Positions 56,438 to 64,000 of a stretch of 64,000 bases of DNA are shown piece by piece (position 1 is the first letter of the stretch; every line of letters starts with the position of its first letter). Source of the stretch: Cognatilysobacter bugurensis (lineage in GTDB: Bacteria; Pseudomonadota; Gammaproteobacteria; Xanthomonadales; Xanthomonadaceae); NCBI RefSeq assembly GCF_014652095.1, contig NZ_BMYD01000004.1, positions 1-64,000 on the forward strand. Reading direction: 5' to 3'. The position numbers were made by a program, and so were the translations under genes. Below the pieces are notes generated by a model. That model saw only the letters and a list, made by a program, of their open reading frames with translations. It was not told the DNA's origin and ran no database searches.

Positions 56438-56467
56438 AGTATAGCGACCTCCCCGCGGGTTGCGCAA
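56438..56467 (-). promoter_or_regulatory. Sigma-70 promoter of the L31 gene
   Basis: On the minus strand TTGCGC (56467-56462) and TATACT (56443-56438) are separated by 18 bases, 34 bases before the ATG. No Zur-type dyad is seen in the surrounding bases. Confidence 0.65.
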
Positions 56468-56472
56468 GCGCG

Positions 56473-57408
56473 TCAATGCGCGGCGAGTGCGGCCTCAATG
56501 AGCCGCTCGAACCGGCGCTGCTCGTAGTGCATCACGATCGTCGCGTTGTCGGGCTCACCGGTCTGGCGATTCCAGTCGACGATGGTCGCGCCGCGCGTGT
56601 GGCGGCCGTCGAGTTCGACCGCGACGGGCCGCTCGACAAGCTTGAGCGCACCGGCCGGCGCGAGCGCGTGCGCCATCGCGAGCGCATCTGCCGAGTGCCA
56701 ACGCTCGCCGCGGCGGTCGGCCGACCACGCGCGCGTCTGCTTCGAGATGGAGTCGTAGAACCGCGCACGGGGGCTGTCGGCGCGCAGCCAGGCATCGACA
56801 TCCGCATGCGCGAGGCCGTGTCTGAGCACCGCTTCCCAATCGACGAGCTCGAACGAGGGAAACGCAGAGAACACGATCTGCGCGGCTTCCGGATCGAATG
56901 CGATGTTGAACTCGGCCGCCGGCGTGATGTTGCCGTGCGCGGAGACCGCGCCGCCCATGACGACGAATCGCGCGACGCGCTGCGGCAGCGTCGGGTCGAG
57001 CTTGAGCGCAAGCGCCACGTTCGTGAGCGGGCCGAGTGCGACGAGCAGCAATCGCCCGGCGTGCTCGTGCGACAGGCGCAGGAGTGCGAGCGCCGCGTGC
57101 TCGGCGTCGGCCTCGCGCGTTGATGGCGCGTACCCGGTGTCGCCGAAGCCGTCCTGCCCGTGCACGTAGGCCGCATCACGCGCGGGATGCAGCAGCGGCG
57201 ATTCGCAACCTGCGAACACGGGCACGTCAGCGTCGACGATCTCGCACAACTTGAGCGCGTTCGCGACCGTGTGGCGCAGTCCGACGTTGCCGGCGGCGAT
57301 GGTGAGCCCGACCACGCGATGGCGCGGATCGTTGAATGCCATCAGCAGCGCGAGGGCGTCGTCGACGCCCGGGTCGGTGTCGATCAGGAGCGGAATGCGA
57401 TCGTCCAT
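56473..57408 (-). CDS. Nucleoside hydrolase (IUNH family)
   Basis: This 311-residue enzyme hydrolyses the N-glycosidic bond of ribonucleosides. The calcium-binding N-terminal motif [12 protein letters not shown] is intact. Further marks are [17 protein letters not shown], the substrate-contact [33 protein letters not shown] with the ribose-binding Asn, and a C-terminal Asp in [11 protein letters not shown]. Whether it prefers pyrimidine or purine nucleosides is not clear. It is probably cytoplasmic, since no signal peptide is present. It is followed by the L31 promoter, so the two are likely separate units. Confidence 0.92.
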   Translation of the reverse strand: MDDRIPLLIDTDPGVDDALALLMAFNDPRHRVVGLTIAAGNVGLRHTVANALKLCEIVDADVPVFAGCESPLLHPARDAAYVHGQDGFGDTGYAPSTREADAEHAALALLRLSHEHAGRLLLVALGPLTNVALALKLDPTLPQRVARFVVMGGAVSAHGNITPAAEFNIAFDPEAAQIVFSAFPSFELVDWEAVLRHGLAHADVDAWLRADSPRARFYDSISKQTRAWSADRRGERWHSADALAMAHALAPAGALKLVERPVAVELDGRHTRGATIVDWNRQTGEPDNATIVMHYEQRRFERLIEAALAAH

Positions 57409-57495
57409 GGGTCACGTCGTTGGCGAAACGCGCAAGCCTAGCGCATGGGTGTGGAGGCGGACTCAGCGGCCGACGCGGCCGTCGAGCGGCATGGC

Positions 57496-59643
57496 TCAGG
57501 CCTGCGCGTAGCGCATTGCGCCGCCGATCCAGCGCTCGACGAGGCGCTCAGCCACCTGCGGGGCCCGCTCGAGCAGCCGCTCGGCGATCTCGTGCACCTG
57601 CGGCAGCAGTTCGGCGTCGCGGCCGAGATCGGCGAGACGGAAACCGGCGATGCCGGTCTGCCGCGTGCCGAGCAGTTCGCCCGGCCCGCGCAGCTCGAGA
57701 TCCTTCTCGGCGATCACGAAACCGTCGTTCGTCTCGCGCATCGTCTCCAGCCGCTCGCGCGCCATCTGCGACAGCGGCGGCTGGTAGAGCAGCACGCAAC
57801 TCGACACCGCGCTGCCCCGCCCTACCCGCCCGCGTAGCTGGTGCAGCTGCGCCAAGCCGAGTCGCTCGGCGTTCTCGATGATCATCAACGAGGCGTTCGG
57901 CACGTCGACGCCGACTTCGATGACGGTCGTCGCGACGAGCAGGTCGATGTTGCCGTCCTTGAACTCGCGCATGACCGCCTGCTTCTCAGCGGGCTTGAGC
58001 CGGCCGTGCACGAGGCCGACGCGCAGCCCCGGCAACTGCGACGACAGCTGCTCGTAGGTGGTCTGCGCCGCTTGCGCCTCGATGCGCAAACCACCGGTCG
58101 ACTTGCCGTCGTCCTCCGCCTCCTCGATCAGCGTGCACACCCAGTACGCCTGCCGACCTTCCGCGCAGGCACGGCGGATGCGTTCGACGAGTTCGGGCCG
58201 GCGTTCGGCGCCCAGCGCGACGGTCTGCACCGGCGTGCGGCCGGGCGGCAGTTCGTCGATGACCGACACGTCGAGATCGGCGTACGCAGCCATCGCAAGC
58301 GTGCGCGGGATCGGCGTGGCGGTCATCACGAGCTGATGCGGGACGACCGCATCCGGACCGACGCCCCCGCCGGCGCCCTTGTCGCGCAAGGCCAGGCGCT
58401 GGTGCACGCCGAAGCGGTGCTGCTCGTCGACAAGCGCGAGCGCGAGGTCGTGGAACACCACGCCTTCCTGCATCAACGCGTGCGTCCCGACCACGACCTG
58501 CGCCTCGCCGCGCGCGACCGCGTCGAGCACCTGTGCACGAGCGCGGCCGGTGACCTTGCCGGCGAGCCACGCGACGCGCACGCCGAGCGGTTCGAGCCAG
58601 GCGCGCAGGTTGTTGAGATGCTGTTCCGCGAGCAGTTCAGTCGGCGCCATCAGCGCGGCCTGCCGACCGTGCGCGACGGCGAGCGTCGCGGCCAGCGCGG
58701 CGACAACGGTCTTGCCCGAGCCGACGTCGCCCTGCACGAGTCGCAACATCGGCCTGGGCCGACGCAGGTCGTCGAGGAGTTCATCGAACACGCGCTGCTG
58801 AGCGCCGGTAAGTGCAAACGGCAGTGCGCATTGCAACCGCTCGGCCAAAGCGGTGTCGACGAGTGCGTGCGCAGCGTGCGCCTGTTGCGCGAGGCGCTGC
58901 CGACGCAGGCTCAGGTGATGCGCGAGCAACTCCTCGATCACGAGCCGGCGCTGGGCGGGATGCGTGCCCGCGAGCAGGCCCGGCACGTCGGCATCCGCGG
59001 GCGGCCGATGCACGGTGAGCAGCGCATCGCGCAACGATGGCAACCCGAGGCGCGCGAGCAGCGCGTCCGGCAGCAGCTCCAGCTCCTCGTCGCTGGGCAG
59101 GCGATCGAGCGCAAGGCCGATCAGCCGGCGCAACATGGCCGGGCCGACGCCCTCGATTGCGGGGTACACCGGGTCGAGCGAGCTGCCGAGCACCCCGACC
59201 TCGTCGTCCTCGATCACCCGATAGCTCGGATGCACGATCTCGAGGCCGTTTTGCCCCGGTCGCGGCGTGCCGTAGCACCGCAGCCGCACGCCGGGCCGGA
59301 ACTGCGCGACCTGCGCCGCGCGGAAATGGAAGAAGCGCAGCACCAGCGTTGCACGCGAGTCATCGCCGATCGCGACGCGCAGCGTCGGCCGGTAGCGAAA
59401 GCCGCGTTCGACCGCTTCGACGCGGCCCTCGACCTGCGCGGCGACGCCAGCCTGCAGCGCGCGGATCGGCACGATCTTCGTGCGGTCCTCATACTGCCGC
59501 GGCAGTTGCAGCCACAGGTCCTGCAGCGTGAGAAGGCCGCGCGCCGCGAGCTTTTCGGCCACCTTCGGGCCGCAGCCCGTCAGCGCCGTCAGCGGCGTGT
59601 CGCCCAGCGCGATCAGTGCGGGCGCATGGCGGACGCGCGGCAT
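57496..59643 (-). CDS. recG: RecG, ATP-dependent DNA helicase for branched DNA
   Basis: This 715-residue helicase reverses stalled forks and processes Holliday junctions. The N-terminal wedge/OB domain covers residues up to about 270 (PLTALTGCGPKVAEKLAARG, YEDRTKIVPI). Motor motifs are QGDVGSGKT (Walker A), LMAPTELLAEQH, VDEQHRFGV (motif II), MTATPIPRT (III), HGRLKPAEKQAVM, ATTVIEVGVDVPNASLMI (V) and QLRGRVGRG (VI). The RecG C-terminal wedge-contact region is present. It starts 7 bases after the ridA stop and ends the spoT-ridA-recG run. Length is slightly above E. coli RecG (693). Confidence 0.96.
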   Translation of the reverse strand: MPRVRHAPALIALGDTPLTALTGCGPKVAEKLAARGLLTLQDLWLQLPRQYEDRTKIVPIRALQAGVAAQVEGRVEAVERGFRYRPTLRVAIGDDSRATLVLRFFHFRAAQVAQFRPGVRLRCYGTPRPGQNGLEIVHPSYRVIEDDEVGVLGSSLDPVYPAIEGVGPAMLRRLIGLALDRLPSDEELELLPDALLARLGLPSLRDALLTVHRPPADADVPGLLAGTHPAQRRLVIEELLAHHLSLRRQRLAQQAHAAHALVDTALAERLQCALPFALTGAQQRVFDELLDDLRRPRPMLRLVQGDVGSGKTVVAALAATLAVAHGRQAALMAPTELLAEQHLNNLRAWLEPLGVRVAWLAGKVTGRARAQVLDAVARGEAQVVVGTHALMQEGVVFHDLALALVDEQHRFGVHQRLALRDKGAGGGVGPDAVVPHQLVMTATPIPRTLAMAAYADLDVSVIDELPPGRTPVQTVALGAERRPELVERIRRACAEGRQAYWVCTLIEEAEDDGKSTGGLRIEAQAAQTTYEQLSSQLPGLRVGLVHGRLKPAEKQAVMREFKDGNIDLLVATTVIEVGVDVPNASLMIIENAERLGLAQLHQLRGRVGRGSAVSSCVLLYQPPLSQMARERLETMRETNDGFVIAEKDLELRGPGELLGTRQTGIAGFRLADLGRDAELLPQVHEIAERLLERAPQVAERLVERWIGGAMRYAQA

Positions 59644-59650
59644 CGCGGTC

Positions 59651-60031
59651 TCAGTCGAGCACCATGACCGCGTCGACTTCGAACGCCGCGCCGCGCGGCA
59701 GGCCGGCCACTTCGATCGTCGAGCGCGCGGGGTACGGCGCCTGGAAATACTCGGCCATGACCGCGTTGACGGCCGCGAACTCGCCGAGGTCGGTGAGGTA
59801 CAGGCCCAGGCGGACGATCTTCGACAGCGAGCCACCGGCCGCTTCGGCGACCGCGCGCAGGTTATCGAACGCCTGCCGCGCCTGCGCGGCCGCATCCTCG
59901 CCGGTGAGTTCGCCGGTGTCGGGGCTCAGCGCGATCTGCCCGGAGAAGTACACGGTGTTGCCAGCGCGGACCGCCTGCGAATACGGGCCGATGGCGGCCG
60001 GAGCGCGGTCGGTGTGAATGATCTGGGCCAT
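59651..60031 (-). CDS. ridA: RidA, 2-iminobutanoate/2-iminopropanoate deaminase
   Basis: This 126-residue RidA/YjgF-YER057c-UK114 protein hydrolyses reactive enamine/imine intermediates from PLP-dependent serine/threonine dehydratases. It has the N-terminal APAAIGPYSQAVRAGNTVYF, FSGQIALSPDTGEL, the Asn in AFDNLRAV, and the active-site arginine in YPARSTIEVAGLPRGAAFEV. The start MAQIIHTD at 60031 gives standard length. It lies between spoT and recG, a common Xanthomonadales order. It is probably co-transcribed with recG. Confidence 0.95.
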   Translation of the reverse strand: MAQIIHTDRAPAAIGPYSQAVRAGNTVYFSGQIALSPDTGELTGEDAAAQARQAFDNLRAVAEAAGGSLSKIVRLGLYLTDLGEFAAVNAVMAEYFQAPYPARSTIEVAGLPRGAAFEVDAVMVLD

Positions 60032-60090
60032 GGGAATCGGACGAGCCAAAGGAAGCGGCATCGTACCTGCGCACGATGCCGACCGGCGTG

Positions 60091-62274
60091 TCAGATGCGC
60101 TGCACGCCGAGCACCACTCCAAGCCGCCGCACGCGGCGCAGCACGTCGGCCAGATGCCGTCGGTCGCTGACTTCGATCGCGAAGCGAAGCACCGCGAGGT
60201 GCGCATCCCGTTCGAGGTATTCCACGCGGTCGATGTTCGACTCGGCCTCGGCGATTGCGGCCGCGACCTGCGCGAGCGCGCCCGGCCGGTTGTCGAGCTC
60301 GACCCGCAGCGCGGCGCCGAAATCGCCCCGGACCTCGCGGTCCCAGCCGATCGCCACCCAGCGATCGGGCGACTTGCGGTAGTCGGCCACGTTCGGGCAT
60401 TCCAGCCGGTGCACGACGACCCCGCGCCCGGCGGTGTGGTAGCCCATGATCTCGTCGCCCGGGATTGGCAGGCAGCAGTTCGCAAAGCTCACCACGCCGC
60501 GCTCGGCGCCGGTGATGAGGATCTTGTCCTCGGGCCGGTCGCTGCGCTCGACCGGCCGACGGCGGCCAGTGGACTCGCGCAGGAGCGCGGCGGCGACGTG
60601 CTGCGGCATGCGGTTGCCGAGCGCGATGTCGGCGAGCAGCGCTTCGAGTCGCGGGTAGCGGTGTTCGGCGAGGAAGGAATCGAGACGGGCGGCAGGCAGC
60701 CGCTCGAGCGACGTGTCCACCGTTTCGAGGGCGCGATCGAGCATGCGGTGCCCGAGTTGCACCGCGTCCTCGTGTTCGAGCTGCTTGAGCTGCTGACGGA
60801 TCGCGGTGCGCGCCTTGCCGGTGACGACGAACTCGAGCCACTGCGGCTTCGGCAGCGAGGCCTTCGCGGTGATCACGTCCACGCGCTGGCCGCTTGCGAG
60901 CTTGGTGCGCAGCGGCACGAGACGACCGTCGACGCGTGCCGTGACGGCATGGTTGCCGATGTCCGTGTGCACCGCGTACGCAAAATCGAGCGCAGTCGAG
61001 CTGCGCGGGAGCGAGAGGATGTCGCCCTTCGGCGTGAACACGTAGACCTCGTCGGGGAACAGGTCGACCTTCACGTTCTCGAGGAATTCGAGCGACGAGC
61101 CCGTCGATTTCTGCGATTCGACGAGCCCGTTGATCCAGTTGTGCGCGCGGCTCTGCGCGCTGTTCGGGCCTTCGCCGCCGTTCTTGTACGACCAGTGCGC
61201 CGCGATGCCGCGCTCGGCGATGAGGTCCATTTCCTCGGTGCGGATCTGCACCTCCACCGGCGAGCCGTAGGGGCCGAACAGCACGGTGTGCAGCGACTGG
61301 TAGCCGTTCGCCTTCGGGATCGCGATGAAGTCGCGGAAGCGCGAATCGAGCGGCTTGTACGCGGCGTGGACCACGCCAAGCGCGTGGTAGCACTCAGGCA
61401 CCGCGCGCACGACGACGCGATACCCGAACACGTCCATGACCTGGGTGAAGCTCTTATGCTCGGCGCGCATCTTCGAGTAGATGCTCCAGGGCGACTTCAC
61501 CCGGCTCACGAGCCGGTGATTGAGCTTTTCCTTTGCGAGCCGCTGCGCGAGGTTCGCCTCGATCTGCACCAGCGACTCACGGCGGACGACCGGCTGCGTG
61601 CGGATGCGCTTGTCGATCACCGCATGGCGCCACGGGTGCAGCGCGCGGAAGCCGAGGTCCTGCAGCTCGGCCTTGATGAGGTTCATGCCCAGGCGCTGCG
61701 CGATCGGCGCGTAGATCTCCAGCGTCTCGCGCGCGATGCGGCGGCGCGCCTCGGTGCTCTGCGCGCCGAGCGTGCGCATGTTGTGCAGCCGGTCAGCGAG
61801 CTTGATGAGGATGACGCGCAGGTCGCGCGACATCGCGAGCAGCATCTTGCGAAAGCTCTCGGCAGCGGCTTCCTGCCGGTCGCGGAACTGCAGCTTGTCG
61901 AGCTTGGTCACGCCGTCGACGAGCTCGGCCACGGTGGCGCCGAACTCGCTCACGAGCTGCTCGTGCGTGAGCGGCGTGTCCTCGAGCGTGTCGTGCAGGA
62001 TCGCCGCGATCAGCGTTTCGACGTCGAGCCCTTGCTCGGCGAGCACGCGCGCGACGGCGACCGGGTGCGTGATGTACGGCTCGCCAGACTTGCGCGTCTG
62101 ACCGACGTGCGCCGCCGCGCCGACCGCCCACGCACGGCGCAGGAGCGCGCGCTGAGCGTCGTCGAGGTAGTGCGCGGCCTGCTCGAGATCTGAGACGTAA
62201 TCCGGCAGGGGCGCATCGCCGAGCGGCGGCGCAACAGGCGCGGACGCGCGGTCGACGGCGGGAATCGGGATCAT
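60091..62274 (-). CDS. spoT: SpoT-type bifunctional (p)ppGpp synthetase/hydrolase
   Basis: This 727-residue RelA/SpoT homolog runs the stringent response. The HD hydrolase domain is intact: His70 in YITHPVAVARVL, His94-Asp95 and Glu98-Asp99 in ILHDTLEDT, and LADRLHNMRT. The synthetase domain has SRVKSPWSIYSKM (RxKS-type loop as in bifunctional enzymes), FGYRVVV, and PKANGYQSLHTVLFGP. The regulatory half has TGS (VYVFTPKGDILSLPRSSTALDF begins near 400), a zinc-finger-like FANCCLPIPGDEI and a C-terminal ACT domain (DNRPGALAQVAAAIAEAESN). It follows rpoZ but across a terminator. Confidence 0.96.
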   Translation of the reverse strand: MIPIPAVDRASAPVAPPLGDAPLPDYVSDLEQAAHYLDDAQRALLRRAWAVGAAAHVGQTRKSGEPYITHPVAVARVLAEQGLDVETLIAAILHDTLEDTPLTHEQLVSEFGATVAELVDGVTKLDKLQFRDRQEAAAESFRKMLLAMSRDLRVILIKLADRLHNMRTLGAQSTEARRRIARETLEIYAPIAQRLGMNLIKAELQDLGFRALHPWRHAVIDKRIRTQPVVRRESLVQIEANLAQRLAKEKLNHRLVSRVKSPWSIYSKMRAEHKSFTQVMDVFGYRVVVRAVPECYHALGVVHAAYKPLDSRFRDFIAIPKANGYQSLHTVLFGPYGSPVEVQIRTEEMDLIAERGIAAHWSYKNGGEGPNSAQSRAHNWINGLVESQKSTGSSLEFLENVKVDLFPDEVYVFTPKGDILSLPRSSTALDFAYAVHTDIGNHAVTARVDGRLVPLRTKLASGQRVDVITAKASLPKPQWLEFVVTGKARTAIRQQLKQLEHEDAVQLGHRMLDRALETVDTSLERLPAARLDSFLAEHRYPRLEALLADIALGNRMPQHVAAALLRESTGRRRPVERSDRPEDKILITGAERGVVSFANCCLPIPGDEIMGYHTAGRGVVVHRLECPNVADYRKSPDRWVAIGWDREVRGDFGAALRVELDNRPGALAQVAAAIAEAESNIDRVEYLERDAHLAVLRFAIEVSDRRHLADVLRRVRRLGVVLGVQRI

Positions 62275-62325
62275 GGGGCCAATCTACGCGGCCCGCCTCG
62301 CGCGGCGCAACGCGCGCGCCGAACG

Positions 62326-62356
62326 TAAACAAAACGGCCCCGCAATGCGGGGCCGT
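62326..62356 (-). terminator. Intrinsic terminator between rpoZ and spoT
   Basis: ACGGCCCCGC/GCGGGGCCGT 10-bp stem with a 3-base loop, followed on the minus strand by TTTTGTTT. It lies between the rpoZ stop and the spoT start, so spoT is likely to need read-through or its own promoter. Confidence 0.82.
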
Positions 62357-62393
62357 CGGTGTCGCAGGCCGGCACGGGGCCGGCGCGGGAAAC

Positions 62394-62693
62394 TCAGTCG
62401 TCGCCCTTCGACATGTCGTCGTCGGCAACCACTTCGGCCGCCGCCCACTCCATCGCCTCGCGCTCCTTGCGCTCGCGCTCGGACTTCTCGACGGCATCGA
62501 TGTAGTCGTTGTCGATCCGTCGCGCCGCGATTTCGCGCAGCGCCATCACGGTCGGCTTGTCGTTGTTCTCGGAGTTATCGAGCTGCGGCTCGACGCCGTT
62601 CGCGAGCTGGCGCGCGCGCTTGGCGGCCATCATCACGAGTGCGAAGCGGTTGTCGACCACTTCGAGGCAATCTTCAACGGTAATGCGGGCCAT
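62394..62693 (-). CDS. rpoZ: RNA polymerase omega subunit
   Basis: This 99-residue omega subunit helps assemble RNA polymerase and forms part of a ppGpp binding site. It has [47 protein letters not shown] residues and the conserved segment that contacts beta-prime. A Glu-rich tail is common in gammaproteobacteria. It precedes spoT, as in E. coli, although a terminator separates the two here. Confidence 0.96.
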   Translation of the reverse strand: MARITVEDCLEVVDNRFALVMMAAKRARQLANGVEPQLDNSENNDKPTVMALREIAARRIDNDYIDAVEKSERERKEREAMEWAAAEVVADDDMSKGDD

Positions 62694-62822
62694 GGGGCTC
62701 CCGGCGGCTCGGCGCCGTCGCTGCGGTACAAGGAACCGGCGAGTCTAGCCGCCCACTGCGGCCGCGGCAAGCGCGCGCTTATGAATCAGTCGTTTAGCGA
62801 CGCCCGGTGTCAGCCCAGTTGC

Positions 62823-63446
62823 TCAGCGCGGCTCGTCGGCGAGCAGCGCAGTGATCAGTCGCGAGTGGCGCGCAACCTGCGGCTCCCGGCGCAGGCGGCT
62901 AGTCGTGAAGATCGCGCACATCTCGCTCACGGCCACGTCGAAGTGCTCGTTGACGATCACGTAGTCGAATTCGCCGTAGTGGCTCATCTCCTCGCGGGCG
63001 GCCGCGAGACGCTGCGCGATCACGGCCTCGCTGTCCTGACCGCGGGCGCGCATGCGCTGCTCCAGCGCCTGCCGCGACGGCGGCAGGATGAACACGCTGA
63101 CTGCGCCGGGCACCTTCTGGCGGACCTGGCGGGCACCCTGCCAGTCGATCTCGAGCAGCACGTCGCGTCCCGCCGCGAGTTGCGGCTCGACGGACTGCCG
63201 CGCCGTGCCTTTCCAGTCGCCGTGCACGCGCGCATGCTCGAAGAAATCGCCGTTCGCGACCATGCCTTCGAACTGCTCGGCACTCACGAAGTGGTAGTGC
63301 TCGGCATGGCGCTCGCCGGGCCGGGGCGCGCGCGAGGTGAACGAGATGGACAGGGCGACATTCGGGTCGCGTGCGAGCACCGCGTTGACGATGCTCGATT
63401 TCCCGGCGCCCGACGGGGCCGCGACGATGAAGAGGGTTCCGCGCAT
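62823..63446 (-). CDS. gmk: Guanylate kinase
   Basis: This 207-residue enzyme phosphorylates GMP to GDP. It has the P-loop APSGAGKSSIVNAV, the GMP-binding SISFTSRAPRPGE and HYHFVSAEQFEGM, then LLEIDWQGARQV and ILPPSRQALEQRMRARGQDS. Length equals that of E. coli Gmk. It is located between yicC and rpoZ, the widespread gammaproteobacterial order. The 112-base gap to yicC contains no clear hairpin. Confidence 0.96.
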   Translation of the reverse strand: MRGTLFIVAAPSGAGKSSIVNAVLARDPNVALSISFTSRAPRPGERHAEHYHFVSAEQFEGMVANGDFFEHARVHGDWKGTARQSVEPQLAAGRDVLLEIDWQGARQVRQKVPGAVSVFILPPSRQALEQRMRARGQDSEAVIAQRLAAAREEMSHYGEFDYVIVNEHFDVAVSEMCAIFTTSRLRREPQVARHSRLITALLADEPR

Positions 63447-63558
63447 GGGCCGGGATTCGTGACTCGGGAGTGAAATTTCGCTGGATCGACGGCCGAAGCG
63501 GGTTCGGGCAGGCGGGATCGTAGCGCTTTACGAACCCCGAATCCGGACACAGTGCCGG

Positions 63559-64000
63559 CTACTCGATGTTCTGGATCTGCTCGCGGACCTGGTCGATCAG
63601 CACCTTGAGTTCGACGGCGGCGGCCGTGCTGCGCGCGTCGACGGCTTTCGAGCCCAGCGTGTTCGCCTCGCGGTTGAACTCCTGCAGCAGGAAATCCAGG
63701 CGGCGGCCCACGGCCTCGCGCAGGCCGAGCACGCGGCGCGCCTCGGCGACGTGCGAGTCGAGGCGGTCGAGCTCCTCGTCGACATCGAGCTTCTGCAGCC
63801 ACAGCACGAACTCCTGCTCGATACGGCCGGCGTCGACCGCAACGCTGGTGCCCTTGAGCAGATCGTCGAGACGGGACTGCAGCTTCGCGCGCTGGCCGGT
63901 GCGGATCTGCGGCATGAGCTCACGAATGTCGCGCGCGATGCGCTCGATGCCATCGATGCGCTCGGCGATCACCGCCTTGAGCTTCCCGCCTTCGCGCTCG
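63559..64000 (-). CDS. yicC: YicC family protein (partial, 5' end outside window)
   Basis: The last 147 or so residues of a YicC-family protein, which in E. coli is a stress-related endoribonuclease. The frame is open to the right edge and reads EREGGKLKAVIAERIDGIERI, the usual start of the YicC C-terminal domain. LQKLDVDEELDRLDSHVAEA, VGRRLDFLLQEFNREANTLGSKA and a terminal VLIDQVREQIQNIE follow. All end-of-protein motifs are intact. It sits directly upstream of gmk, as in most gammaproteobacteria. Confidence 0.93.
   Translation of the reverse strand, partial: EREGGKLKAVIAERIDGIERIARDIRELMPQIRTGQRAKLQSRLDDLLKGTSVAVDAGRIEQEFVLWLQKLDVDEELDRLDSHVAEARRVLGLREAVGRRLDFLLQEFNREANTLGSKAVDARSTAAAVELKVLIDQVREQIQNIE

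Overview
The window is a very GC-rich, densely coded bacterial chromosome segment. Third codon positions are almost all G or C, intergenic gaps are short, and GTG/TTG starts and 1-4 base gene overlaps are common. Gene content points to a gammaproteobacterium of the Xanthomonadales (Lysobacterales) type. It carries pilMNOPQ divergent from a class A penicillin-binding protein gene, the yicC-gmk-rpoZ-spoT-ridA-recG block, a tkt/gap/pgk/pyk/class I fba set on one strand, and a MoxR-DUF58-DUF4381-BatA/B/D operon. The assignment is inferred from gene families and order, not from a marker gene. I see no rRNA, tRNA, CRISPR array, prophage or insertion sequence.

Region 1 (1-7.6 kb, + strand) is the end of a chemotaxis cluster. 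It holds the tail of a methyl-accepting chemotaxis protein ending in a CheR-docking pentapeptide, a GAF-PAS-GGDEF-EAL c-di-GMP enzyme, cheR-cheD-cheB with overlapping ends, a membrane-anchored MCP-like protein with a CheZ-like motif, and an orphan PAS histidine kinase. Region 2 (7.7-14.5 kb, - strand) has a YfiF-type RNA methyltransferase, an FAD-dependent desaturase-like enzyme and a two-gene RND efflux system. Region 3 (15-36.6 kb) holds central carbon metabolism on the - strand (fba, pyk, pgk, gap, tkt). Interleaved with these are a macrodomain protein, an acetyltransferase, a HAD phosphatase coupled to pgk, a DUF2339/DUF3999 membrane pair, a + strand class I ribonucleotide reductase operon, a thioesterase, an MFS transporter, an exported S1/P1 nuclease and a TauE-type permease.

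The most striking regulatory element is a cobalamin riboswitch (about 25541-25730) behind a good sigma-70 promoter, upstream of nrdAB. The beta subunit has all its iron ligands and the radical tyrosine, so the enzyme itself does not need B12. The expected logic is that B12 turns down the B12-independent reductase when a B12-dependent one, presumably elsewhere in the genome, can work.

Region 4 (36.7-45.2 kb, - strand) has a dicarboxylate/amino-acid symporter and the MoxR-Bat operon, in which BatA keeps an intact MIDAS metal site and BatB does not. Region 5 (45.3-53.9 kb) is the type IV pilus alignment and secretin operon pilMNOPQ, divergent mrcA, and a conserved protein of unknown function. 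Region 6 (54-64 kb, - strand) has a small membrane protein, gltA, a zinc-free L31, a nucleoside hydrolase, then recG, ridA, spoT, rpoZ, gmk and the 3' part of yicC, which runs off the window.

Functional calls rest on motifs and family recognition by eye. Promoters, terminators and start choices are predictions.
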